From positions 248,001-312,000 of the forward strand of contig DASYBM010000016.1 of NCBI GenBank assembly GCA_036500765.1: a stretch of 64,000 nt of DNA. Reading direction: 5' to 3'. A program made the translations under genes and the position numbers. Origin of the DNA: Candidatus Sulfotelmatobacter sp. (GTDB lineage: Bacteria > Acidobacteriota > Terriglobia > Terriglobales > Acidobacteriaceae). This document shows, in pieces, positions 25,386 through 32,971 of the stretch (the stretch's first letter is position 1; each line of letters begins with the position of its first letter). Below the pieces are notes generated by a model. The model was given only the letters and a program-made list of their open reading frames with translations, was not told the origin of the DNA and ran no database searches.

Positions 25386-26054
25386 ATGATCTTGAGCGAT
25401 CCAGTCGTGAACAATCCGCAGCCTGCAGGCATCACGCGCGAGCAGGAGTTGATCGCGCGAGTGCAGCGCGGGCAGAACGAATTGTTCTACGAGCTGATCC
25501 GGCCTTATGAGCGGCGCGTCTACGCGGCGGCGCTGGCCATTTTGCGCAACGAGTCGGATGCGGAGGATGTGGCGCAAGAGGCGATGCTCAAGGCGTTTGC
25601 CAACATCCGCCAATTTCGCGCCGAGGCTCGGTTCAGCACCTGGCTGATTCAGATTACGGTAAACGAGGCGCTGATGCGGCGGCGAAGGGAGAAAACTGTC
25701 GTGATGGAAGCCATCGACGGCCGACGTGATGGTGAGGCAGAGGGCGATTATGCGCCGCGGGATTTTGCCGATTGGCGCGAGATTCCCTCCGAATCGCTGG
25801 AACGAAAAGAGGTCCGGCGGAAATTGGCCGAGGCGCTGAGCACGCTCGACCGCAAATATCGCGAAGTGTTCGTGCTGCGCGATATGGAGCAATTGAATAT
25901 TCAGGAGACGGCGGAGGCGCTTGGAATTTCAGTGGCGTCGGTGAAGACGCGGCTGCTGCGGGCGCGGCTCATGTTGCGCGATCTGCTCGCCGCTGGATGG
26001 GAGCAGGGCTGGTTCAGCCGGCTGCCATTCGAGAAGGGAAACAAGCCATGGTGA
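25386..26054 (+). CDS. ECF RNA polymerase sigma factor (RpoE-like)
   Basis: A 222-residue sigma-70 family protein. Region 2 spans about residues 30-100 (LIRPYERRVYAAALAIL, SDAEDVAQEAMLKAFANI, FSTWLIQITVNEALMRRR). Region 4 spans about 150-205 (LDRKYREVFVLRDMEQLN, then an HTH with ISVASVKTRLLRARL). The ATG at 25386 is chosen because region 2 needs no more and the DNA before it is the low-complexity repeat; a longer frame upstream is an accident. Its TGA overlaps the start of the anti-sigma gene (ATGGTGA), so the two are translationally coupled. Targets are unknown. Confidence 0.93.
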   Translation: MILSDPVVNNPQPAGITREQELIARVQRGQNELFYELIRPYERRVYAAALAILRNESDAEDVAQEAMLKAFANIRQFRAEARFSTWLIQITVNEALMRRRREKTVVMEAIDGRRDGEAEGDYAPRDFADWREIPSESLERKEVRRKLAEALSTLDRKYREVFVLRDMEQLNIQETAEALGISVASVKTRLLRARLMLRDLLAAGWEQGWFSRLPFEKGNKPW

Positions 26055-26704
26055 ACCGGGAAGCGAACTGCGAACTGGTGTGGAAGGAGATTTCGAATTA
26101 CATCGAAGGCGACGTCGACGCGGGGCTGCGTGCGGCCATGGACGAGCATTTCCGCACCTGCCAGCGCTGCGCGTCAGTGCTGGCGGGGACGCGGAATGTG
26201 ATCGCGCTGTATGGCGACGAGCGCATGATCGACGAACTGACGATCCAGGTGCCGGCGGGGTATGGCCTGCGGCTGGAGAAGAGCATTGAGAAGCGGCTGG
26301 CGCAGACTGCACGTGCGGGCCGGAGGTGGCCGACCTGGTCGACCTGGCTGGTTCCGTTGGCGGCGATGGGATTGTTTGCCGGCGGATTGCACGTGGCGAA
26401 TTCGATGACGGCCACGCCCGAGTTGAAGACAGAGCACGGCCAACCGGGGCAGGGGATTCCTCCGGACATGTTGGTCGTGGTGACCAAGGGTGCGAGATTA
26501 TTTCACGCCCCCGGGTGCGGGGCCATTCACAACAAAGAGACCGAGCGCACCATTCCCGCGAAAGAGGCGATGGCGCAGGGATACGTTCCGTGCCTGCGAT
26601 GTCTGCGGCAATATATGCAGACCGCGACTGCGGGCCACGTGACTCTGGAGTCTGAAGCCGAAGTGGATGAGGATGTGGAGGATGGAAGCGCGCGGGGGCA
26701 GTGA
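26048..26704 (+). CDS. Membrane anti-sigma factor with zinc finger and extra C-terminal metal-binding motif
   Basis: A 218-residue protein starting inside the sigma stop. Residues 8-45 are a zinc anti-sigma domain (H34-x3-C38-x2-C41). A single membrane helix lies at about 98-117. The exported part carries LFHAPGCGAIH and GYVPCLRC: C157-x3-H161-x20-C182-x2-C185. This resembles the metal-binding motif of the Ada N-terminal domain (PF02805-like), with one Cys replaced by His. It should hold the ECF sigma factor inactive at the membrane until a signal, possibly redox or metal, alters it. The C-terminus is acidic. The pairing is clear from overlap; the sensing role is inference. Confidence 0.82.
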   Translation: MVNREANCELVWKEISNYIEGDVDAGLRAAMDEHFRTCQRCASVLAGTRNVIALYGDERMIDELTIQVPAGYGLRLEKSIEKRLAQTARAGRRWPTWSTWLVPLAAMGLFAGGLHVANSMTATPELKTEHGQPGQGIPPDMLVVVTKGARLFHAPGCGAIHNKETERTIPAKEAMAQGYVPCLRCLRQYMQTATAGHVTLESEAEVDEDVEDGSARGQ

Positions 26705-26714
26705 GCGTTATTTC

Positions 26715-27149
26715 ATGATTGATCAGCTACAGAAAGATCAGGCGGCCAGAGCCGATTTATTCCGTTTCTTTGGCGCGATTCGGCCGGAAAAATTAGATTC
26801 GTGGCTTCGCGAACGAAAGTTAGATATTCCGCAGGATCTTAAGACCTTCTGGTGTGAAACTGGCGGCGGCGATCTATTTGAGTCCGAGACTGTTCTAAGC
26901 CCATTTGGGAATGTTGACTTGGGCGATGACATCGACAGCGTGAATCAGGGCCGATGGCAGAAAGGGATGCCGGCCCATTGGCTTGCCTTCCACACCGGGC
27001 TTGGCCTAAGCGTGGTCGAAACCTTGTCAGGAGGATACGCGAATTTGCATGGAGACTCATACGAAGTGCGATCAACCTTTAAGTCTCTGGATGACTGGTA
27101 TAGCAATTTTCTACGTAAGGAGTATGCAGAACGCTACGGCCTGCGGTAA
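26715..27149 (+). CDS. SMI1/KNR4 (SUKH) family protein
   Basis: A 144-residue protein resembling the SUKH immunity fold: PEKLDSWLRERKLDIPQDLK, then FWCETGGGDLFESETVLSPF, and a tail with GGYANLHGDSYEVRSTFKSL. I start at the ATG at 26715, ten bases after the anti-sigma stop; the frame extends upstream within that gene. In toxin systems such proteins neutralise a cognate nuclease or deaminase, but SUKH proteins are also found alone. No toxin gene is adjacent here. The fold call is moderate. Confidence 0.62.
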   Translation: MIDQLQKDQAARADLFRFFGAIRPEKLDSWLRERKLDIPQDLKTFWCETGGGDLFESETVLSPFGNVDLGDDIDSVNQGRWQKGMPAHWLAFHTGLGLSVVETLSGGYANLHGDSYEVRSTFKSLDDWYSNFLRKEYAERYGLR

Positions 27150-27166
27150 CCGATCGGAATGAGCGA

Positions 27167-27186
27167 CGCGGGCGTTTGCGCCCGCG
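27167..27186. terminator. Strong hairpin between convergent genes
   Basis: CGCGGGCG-TTTG-CGCCCGCG is a perfect 8-bp GC stem between the SUKH-type gene and the convergent MXKDX gene. It has no T-tract on either side. Position favours a bidirectional terminator, but this is inferred. Confidence 0.45.
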
Positions 27187-27201
27187 CCACGACTGCGCGG
27201 G

Positions 27202-27477
27202 CTAGTTTTGCTTCATCTCGTCTTTCTTCATCGAGTCGTCCTTCTTCATGTCATCTTTCTTCATGTCGTCTTTTTTCATGCTGTCGTTCTTCATCGCGTC
27301 TTTCTTGGCGGCCTTCTTGCTCTTCTTGGTGTCTTTCTTCATGTTGTCTTGCTTCATGGTGTCCTGCTTCATCTCGTCTTTCTTCATGTCGTCCTGTTTC
27401 ATTGTGTCTTGCGCGAAGGCAGACAAGGTTGCGGTCAGGACACACGTGAGCAGCAGACTGCTGAAAATCTTTTTCAT
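27202..27477 (-). CDS. Periplasmic pentapeptide MXKDX-repeat protein
   Basis: A 91-residue protein with a signal peptide (MKKIFSSLLLTCVLTATLSAFAQ-type, cleaved near residue 23). About twelve pentapeptide units of the form M-K-K/Q-D/N-D/S/T/E follow, interrupted once by a Lys-rich block (KKSKKAAKK). This fits the MXKDX-repeat family (TIGR02953). The ATG at 27477 has AAGGAGA upstream. The mature protein is highly charged with Met at regular spacing, suggesting metal binding or an intrinsically disordered role, but function is not known. Repeat length could vary between strains. Confidence 0.85.
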   Translation of the reverse strand: MKKIFSSLLLTCVLTATLSAFAQDTMKQDDMKKDEMKQDTMKQDNMKKDTKKSKKAAKKDAMKNDSMKKDDMKKDDMKKDDSMKKDEMKQN

Positions 27478-27925
27478 GGAATCTCCTTGGAGATGGTTCG
27501 AATTTGTCGGCAGGTTCTCCCTGCGAGCACAGATGGGATGTGCGGGGTGAGTGGAAGTTACAGGAAGTAGAACCATAGTCATCAAATTGCGACGTCATCC
27601 CGAGCGGAGCCGTTTTTCAGGCGAAGCGAGGGATCTCCGACGCAACCGCTCTGACTGGAAGGCAGAACCGCCAAACCGCAGAAGTTCGTAAGTCGTTGAA
27701 AAGTCGTCCAGCGCTTCAGGGCGACGCTAGAGCGCGAGATTACGCGAAGAGGATGCTACCCTTGCCCTCACGAGAGATCATCGTTCTAAGGGCCGTTTCC
27801 GCCTTAGGAAATGGCATCCTCGAGCGACGGTGGACGGCAGCTGGCGCGAGAGGGCAGATTTGAAAGAATGTACTAGCAAATTGTACGTACAGTAACGACT
27901 TACATTATAACCTGGGCCGCCCGGG
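27478..27925. other. Intergenic stretch of about 450 bases
   Basis: Between the MXKDX gene start and the M16 peptidase stop. It contains one inverted copy of the 45-bp dispersed repeat (27594-27638). The rest shows no convincing frame, RNA or promoter to me. Confidence 0.5.
27594..27638. repeat. 45-bp dispersed repeat, copy 2 (inverted)
   Basis: Reads GTCATCCCGAGCGGAGCC...GGGATCTCC, the reverse complement of the pattern at 24495-24540, with a few changes. Confidence 0.85.
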
Positions 27926-29242
27926 TCAGCAGGCCAGTTGGTCGCGCGTTATTTTCAATCCCGGCAGATTTCCCAGCGCGGTCACCGCTACCGATTCGGT
28001 CTTGAAGAATTCGTTGGCCAGTTCGGTCAGATCTTCGGCGGTGACGGCTTCGATCTTTTCGATCAACTCGTCGAGATCGTAGAAGCGGTCGAAATACATT
28101 TCCTGGCGCGCCAGGTTTGACATGCGGGCGGTGCTCGATTCGAGCGATAGCATCAGGCTGCCTTTGAGCTGGGCTTTCGAGCGCTTCAATTCTTCTTCCG
28201 GCACCGGCTCGGCTTTCAGCTTGCGGAATTCGCTGACCACCGACTGCACGACTTTCGACGCCGACGTCAGCGAGGTGCCGGCGTAGACGGCGAGGCACCC
28301 GGTGTCGCGATAGGGGTTGAGATCGCTGTAGATGGAGTAAGCGAGGCCCTGGCGTTCGCGAATGTTCTGGAAGAGGCGGGAACTCATGCCACCGCCGAGC
28401 AGGGTGTTGAGAATGTAGCCGGCGTGGCGCTTTTCGTGCGCGATGGGATGCGCCGGCACGCCGATGCAGAGCTGAACTTGTTCGAGCGCTTTCTTATTAC
28501 GCAGAATGATGCGGGAGACAATTTTCGGTGCGGAAGAGTGAAAGCCGTTCTTCACCGGCTTCATCTTTTCGAAGTGTCCGGTCACGAGTTCGACGAATTT
28601 GTCATGATCGAGATTGCCGGCCGCCGAGACGATGATGTTGCCAGGGGCGAAGCGGTGGCCGTAGGCGTTCACGACCGGCTCGCGCTCGAAGCGCTTCACG
28701 GTTTCTTTGGTCCCGAGGATCGGCTTACCCAGAGGATGATCTTTCCAGAAATTCTGGGTGAAGATTTCGTGGACGAGATAATCGGGATTATCTTCGTCCA
28801 TTTTGATTTCTTCCATGATCACGCCGCGTTCGCGCGTAATGTCGGCGGCATCAAAAGTTGGATTGAGCACCAGGTCGCTGAGAATGTCGAGCGCGATGGG
28901 GACGTGTTCGTCGAGCACCTTGACGTTGAAGCAGATGCATTCCTTGGCGGTGAAGGCGTCCATGTTGCCACCGATGGAGTCGACCTGACGGGCGATTTCC
29001 TCGGCGGTGCGGTGCTGGGTGCCTTTGAAAACCATGTGTTCGAGGAAGTGGGAGATGCCGTTCCATTCGGCGTCTTCGTCGCGCGAGCCGGTCTGCAGCC
29101 AGATTCCGATGGAGGCAGAGCGGATGTGCTGCATCTGCTCGGTGATGACGGTCAGTCCGTTAGGCAGCTTCTGACGGCGAATGTTGCGGACTTCTTTGCT
29201 GCGAACTTCTTTTTTGATTTCTTGGGGCATCGATTTCTGCAT
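27926..29242 (-). CDS. M16 family zinc peptidase (processing-peptidase beta-like)
   Basis: A 438-residue peptidase of the PqqL/mitochondrial-processing-peptidase type. The inverted zinc motif HFLEH (H65, E68, H69) is present, with the distal Glu ligand near E145 in RGVIMEEIKM. The C-terminal half holds the paired inactive domain with the R/Y signature GMSSRLFQNIRERQGLAYSI. The length is right for a single-chain two-domain M16B protein. It has no signal peptide and is probably cytoplasmic or periplasm-associated. Start at 29242, or at the Met four codons later. Monocistronic. Confidence 0.92.
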   Translation of the reverse strand: MQKSMPQEIKKEVRSKEVRNIRRQKLPNGLTVITEQMQHIRSASIGIWLQTGSRDEDAEWNGISHFLEHMVFKGTQHRTAEEIARQVDSIGGNMDAFTAKECICFNVKVLDEHVPIALDILSDLVLNPTFDAADITRERGVIMEEIKMDEDNPDYLVHEIFTQNFWKDHPLGKPILGTKETVKRFEREPVVNAYGHRFAPGNIIVSAAGNLDHDKFVELVTGHFEKMKPVKNGFHSSAPKIVSRIILRNKKALEQVQLCIGVPAHPIAHEKRHAGYILNTLLGGGMSSRLFQNIRERQGLAYSIYSDLNPYRDTGCLAVYAGTSLTSASKVVQSVVSEFRKLKAEPVPEEELKRSKAQLKGSLMLSLESSTARMSNLARQEMYFDRFYDLDELIEKIEAVTAEDLTELANEFFKTESVAVTALGNLPGLKITRDQLAC

Positions 29243-29369
29243 GTATAGATGACTTGGAAGGCCCTCAGGAACGCGGCGCGGGGCTGTGTACTATTCTGAC
29301 ATAGGGGCGGCGGGTGTGCGAGAATAGTTTAGTGGTTTGGAATCAAGGGGTTAGGGTGGAATCCGATCT

Positions 29370-29888
29370 ATGAAGGAAACACGAGCAGTTCAATCGCGAC
29401 TCACTCCGATTGATGACAACTATCAGACCTGCGAAAGAACGGCGGCCACGTTGCGCATTTCCACCGGTGCCGTGCACCCGGAGAAAGTCACCGAGTTGCT
29501 CGGTGTGAATCCGACGAGGGTGACGATCCTGGGTGAGAGAGGGCCGGTCAATAGCGTGGGAATTGCCCGCGTGGGAAAGCACAACGTTTGGTTGCTCGTG
29601 TCGGAAGGCGTCGTCACCTCAAAGGACTTGCGGCGTCACATTGATTGGATAATAGATACTGTCTACCCGAGTAAGGAGGCCTTGCTGCGCTTGCAGGAGT
29701 TGCCCGAGGTGAAAATGGACGTGTCATGCGTCTGGTGGTCGCGCTATGGAGATGGTGGACCTACCTTGTGGCCTGAACAGATGTCGCACCTTGTTGAACT
29801 AAATCTGGAAATATCGATTGCATTCTCATTTTACGGAGACGAAGCGGAGCCCGATGTCCCGGGAAAGAAGAATGGTGCCGGAAAGTAG
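29370..29888 (+). CDS. DUF4279 domain protein
   Basis: A 172-residue protein. The core TLRISTGAVHPEKVTELLGVNPT, a Trp-containing strand (NVWLLVSEG), then LRRHIDWIIDTVYPSKEALL matches the DUF4279 pattern. That domain is found alone in many bacteria with no assigned function and is sometimes suggested to be immunity-like. It ends 22 bases before the rlmN start on the same strand. Confidence 0.72.
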   Translation: MKETRAVQSRLTPIDDNYQTCERTAATLRISTGAVHPEKVTELLGVNPTRVTILGERGPVNSVGIARVGKHNVWLLVSEGVVTSKDLRRHIDWIIDTVYPSKEALLRLQELPEVKMDVSCVWWSRYGDGGPTLWPEQMSHLVELNLEISIAFSFYGDEAEPDVPGKKNGAGK

Positions 29889-29910
29889 GGTCACGCAGCG
29901 CGTTAATTCC

Positions 29911-31074
29911 ATGACGGAGTACTCGCAAATGGCGTTGCTCGGGACGACTCGGGCCGAACTCGCTTCGCTCATCGAGAGCTTGGGTGAGCCCTCCTATCGC
30001 GGGAAGCAATTGCTGGAGGCGGTTTATCGGCAGCGGGTCGAGTCGATCGAAGAGATATCGACTTTGCCGCAAGGACTACGGACGAAGCTGGCGGAGAAAG
30101 GCGTGTCGATTGGGCTGCCGCGGATTGAGCAGAGATTTGTATCGGTGGATGGGACGGTGCGGTATCTGATTGCTTTCCCCGACGGGCAGAGTGTGGAGAC
30201 GGTTTGGATGCCGGAGGGGGACGGCGGGGAAGCGGGGGATGGGAGTGAAGCTGGGGCCGAAGCGCTTTCTTCTGATGTTCTGGAAGAGGATCGTCGGCAT
30301 CGCCAAGGCCAGAATCCAGGCCGCTCGACTATTTGTATTTCCAGCCAAGTCGGATGCGCGGCCGATTGTCAGTTTTGTTTAACGGCGCTGCTTGGGGTGA
30401 AGCGAAATCTGACTGCGGGGGAGATTGTGGGGCAGGTTTGTGCGGTGCTTCGGGATCAGAAGGTTTCGCCGCCGGAGGATCGCATCAACCTAGTTTTCAT
30501 GGGGATGGGCGAGCCGTTTTTGAATTACGACAATTTTGTGAAGGCGGCGCGGCTGCTGGCGGAGGAAGTTGGCATTGCAGAGCGGCGGATGACGGTGTCG
30601 ACGGCGGGGATTGTGCCGCGCATTCGCGACTTTGGGTTGGAGAAATTTCGCCCGAAGCTGGCGATATCGTTGAATGCGTCGAACGATGAGCTACGCACGC
30701 GGCTGATGCCGCTGAACAAGAAATGGAATCTGGCGATGCTGATGGCGGCGGCGCGGGAGTATCCGCTGCGCCCGCGGGAGTGGATCACGTTTGAGTATGT
30801 CCTGCTGGGGGGCGTGAACGACGCGCCGGAGAATGCGAATGAAGTCGTCGAGTTGCTGCGCGGGATGCGCTGCAAGGTGAATCTGATTGCGCTCAATCCG
30901 GGGCCGGGGATCGAGTTTACGACTCCGGATGCGGAGCGGGTCACGGCGTTTCAGAACATTCTGCGCGAGGCTGGGATTCCGGCTTTTGTGCGGCGTCCGC
31001 GCGGGCGGGATATTTATGCTGCGTGCGGGCAGCTTAAGCGTACGGTTGAGATTGCCACAGCACCGGCACGGTAG
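29911..31074 (+). CDS. rlmN: Dual-specificity 23S rRNA/tRNA (adenine-C2)-methyltransferase RlmN
   Basis: A 387-residue radical-SAM enzyme that methylates C2 of A2503 in 23S rRNA and A37 of some tRNAs. The CxxxCxxC cluster motif is C149/C153/C156, the methyl-carrying Cys is C372 in YAACGQLK, and C142 precedes the cluster (TICISSQVGC). SAM-binding FMGMGEPFLNYDN and SLNASNDELR are present. Residues ~102-138, Gly/Glu/Ala-rich then basic, form an insertion before the radical-SAM core that the family normally lacks. The start is at 29911 or 29929; neither has a strong site. The last 41 bases overlap the 3' end of the convergent kinase gene. Confidence 0.93.
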   Translation: MTEYSQMALLGTTRAELASLIESLGEPSYRGKQLLEAVYRQRVESIEEISTLPQGLRTKLAEKGVSIGLPRIEQRFVSVDGTVRYLIAFPDGQSVETVWMPEGDGGEAGDGSEAGAEALSSDVLEEDRRHRQGQNPGRSTICISSQVGCAADCQFCLTALLGVKRNLTAGEIVGQVCAVLRDQKVSPPEDRINLVFMGMGEPFLNYDNFVKAARLLAEEVGIAERRMTVSTAGIVPRIRDFGLEKFRPKLAISLNASNDELRTRLMPLNKKWNLAMLMAAAREYPLRPREWITFEYVLLGGVNDAPENANEVVELLRGMRCKVNLIALNPGPGIEFTTPDAERVTAFQNILREAGIPAFVRRPRGRDIYAACGQLKRTVEIATAPAR

Positions 31075-32791
31075 AGTCCTTACTGCTGGGGGCGACCGAT
31101 TCCGCAGCGGGGATTTCCACGCGAAGCGCGATGGCTCCATCAGCGCGGCGTTCGGTGGAAATCTGACCGTGATGTTCTTGCAAGATTCCCAGGCAGGCGC
31201 TTAGGCCCAGCCCATTTTCATTGTCGCGAGCATTATCGCGAGCCATTGAGCCATTCGGCGCTGGGGTAGCCATGCATTCGATCACAAGCGCGGCAGCGTC
31301 GTCCTGCCTCTCCGTGGCGACGCTCAGGACTCCGCCGCCGGATTCACCAAGTGCGTGCAGGCAACTGGCAATGAGTTGCAGACAGACCTGTAGCAACTGA
31401 TTGGAATCGCCCAGGACTCGGGGGAGCGCCGGATCAAACTGAGTGCGGACCTCGATCTGGAGGGCCTCCCACTGCGACTGGCTCAACTTGACCGCCGTGC
31501 GGGCCAAGGTATTGAGGTCGATCGGGCTCTTGGGAGCAGGCGCCTGACGGGCAAAGCTGATGAGACTGGCCACTAGCGACCGGGTGCGGCGAACGTATTG
31601 GCCAATTTTTTTGGCCAGCGGCTGCTGCTCCGCGGTGAGCGCCGTGCTCAGCAGCATGTCGGAATAACCCAGCATGGCGGTGATCGGGTTATTCAATTCG
31701 TGCGCAGCGCCGCCGACGAACTGGCCAATCGACGCCAGTTTTTCCGATTGCAGGATTTGCGCCTGTAGGCGCGTCAAATTGTCAAAAGACTCGCGCGACA
31801 GGTTGAGCAGGCGGATGAGTTCGCGATCGAGCAAGTGCTGGCGGACGAAGATGAGCACGCCCATGAAGAATGCCGCGACTAGAGTGAGAGTGAGGCGGAA
31901 CACCCGGACTCGCGTGGGAACAAAATTGTCGGCGAGCGCCCAGGCCGCAAATAAAGGCAGCGAAAATACGGCAATCATGCTGCTGCGGGCGATCCAAACG
32001 CCGTAAAGAGTGGAAACCTCGCGGGCGTCGGCTGTAGGCTTTTGAGCTTTCGTGCGCAGGCCAATCCAGGTGAGCCAGGCCATCGACGCGACCATCGGGA
32101 TGTCGTAGAGGCTGCCGCTGTAGTAGACCTTGTGGGCGATCGCCCAGTTGCACACCGTCGAACTGGAGGCGTAGCACAGGCTCATGCCAAACAGGCCGCC
32201 GTAAAGATTTCTCCAGGCTCCTTTGCTGAGAATGCAACACGAAATCAAAGCCAGTAGAAAGGCGACTTCCTCGGCGGAATAAACCGCGTTCAAGTCGCGG
32301 TTATATGCTTCCAGATTGGCCACGACGTATTGCCAGGGTATGACGAGTAGAACATAGAGATAGAACCACCACATCAGCAGGAGCGCAAAATCGAGGCGTC
32401 CCACGCGGGCGGAGTATTCGTCGCGGGGCAGGTGAGGGCGCAGGGCCAAAGCGGCCATGAAGGGAACGATGTGCAAAAAAAGAATGACGTCGCCGGGGAA
32501 AAGGTCGGGTACGTCGCTGCGCAGGTACACTTCGTAGTAGGTCCACAAAAGCTGGTACGTGAGCCAGAAACAGATGCCGAAAGTAATGAGCGACCAGAAG
32601 AGCCGCATGCGTCCCTCGGAACGAAGCGCCAGAGGGATGAAGGCAACGGCGCCCGAAATCAAGAAGACACATTGGACGAGGTCGCTGAAAGCGGTGAGAC
32701 CGAAAGACCGAGGCAGGAACCCGGCACACAAAACAAATATCGCCAGCAAAAGGGCGACAGCCGCCAACCAGAGGTGGGAACGCTTGCTCAA
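31034..32791 (-). CDS. Multi-pass membrane histidine kinase with degenerate ATP-binding domain
   Basis: About 585 residues. Roughly nine to ten membrane helices (residues 8-320) form a sensor, followed by a HisKA helix with the phospho-acceptor His near 364 (AAHELNNPITAMLGYSDM) and a HATPase-like region. In the latter the N-box reads QLLQVCLQLIASCLHAL, where Asn is normally found at two positions, and no DxGxG G1 box is visible; only the GLGLS G2-like box remains. The start is probably TTG at 32791, five bases after GAGGAG, rather than the GTG two codons before it. No response regulator is adjacent on this strand, though a kinase/regulator pair lies just upstream. Confidence 0.82.
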   Translation of the reverse strand: MSKRSHLWLAAVALLLAIFVLCAGFLPRSFGLTAFSDLVQCVFLISGAVAFIPLALRSEGRMRLFWSLITFGICFWLTYQLLWTYYEVYLRSDVPDLFPGDVILFLHIVPFMAALALRPHLPRDEYSARVGRLDFALLLMWWFYLYVLLVIPWQYVVANLEAYNRDLNAVYSAEEVAFLLALISCCILSKGAWRNLYGGLFGMSLCYASSSTVCNWAIAHKVYYSGSLYDIPMVASMAWLTWIGLRTKAQKPTADAREVSTLYGVWIARSSMIAVFSLPLFAAWALADNFVPTRVRVFRLTLTLVAAFFMGVLIFVRQHLLDRELIRLLNLSRESFDNLTRLQAQILQSEKLASIGQFVGGAAHELNNPITAMLGYSDMLLSTALTAEQQPLAKKIGQYVRRTRSLVASLISFARQAPAPKSPIDLNTLARTAVKLSQSQWEALQIEVRTQFDPALPRVLGDSNQLLQVCLQLIASCLHALGESGGGVLSVATERQDDAAALVIECMATPAPNGSMARDNARDNENGLGLSACLGILQEHHGQISTERRADGAIALRVEIPAAESVAPSSKDSTVPVLWQSQPYA

Positions 32792-32971
32792 AGACACTCC
32801 TCTGCGGCCATTCTAGACTGAAATATGGAGCGGCAAGGATTACTGTAGTAATCTTAAAGCCCATATAGGCGACCCACTGGGCGATGTGGAGTTTCGCCAT
32901 CTACTTGCCGGTAAGCTTTCTTAACCAATAATATGCAGCGAGCCCGCCACGCCTGTGGAGAATAGAACCGA

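Noticed and set aside
28424-29248. A 274-codon frame opposite the M16 peptidase
   Set aside because: Acidic, Val/Asp/Gly-rich translation typical of the complement of a GC-rich gene; the M16 motif is on the other strand.
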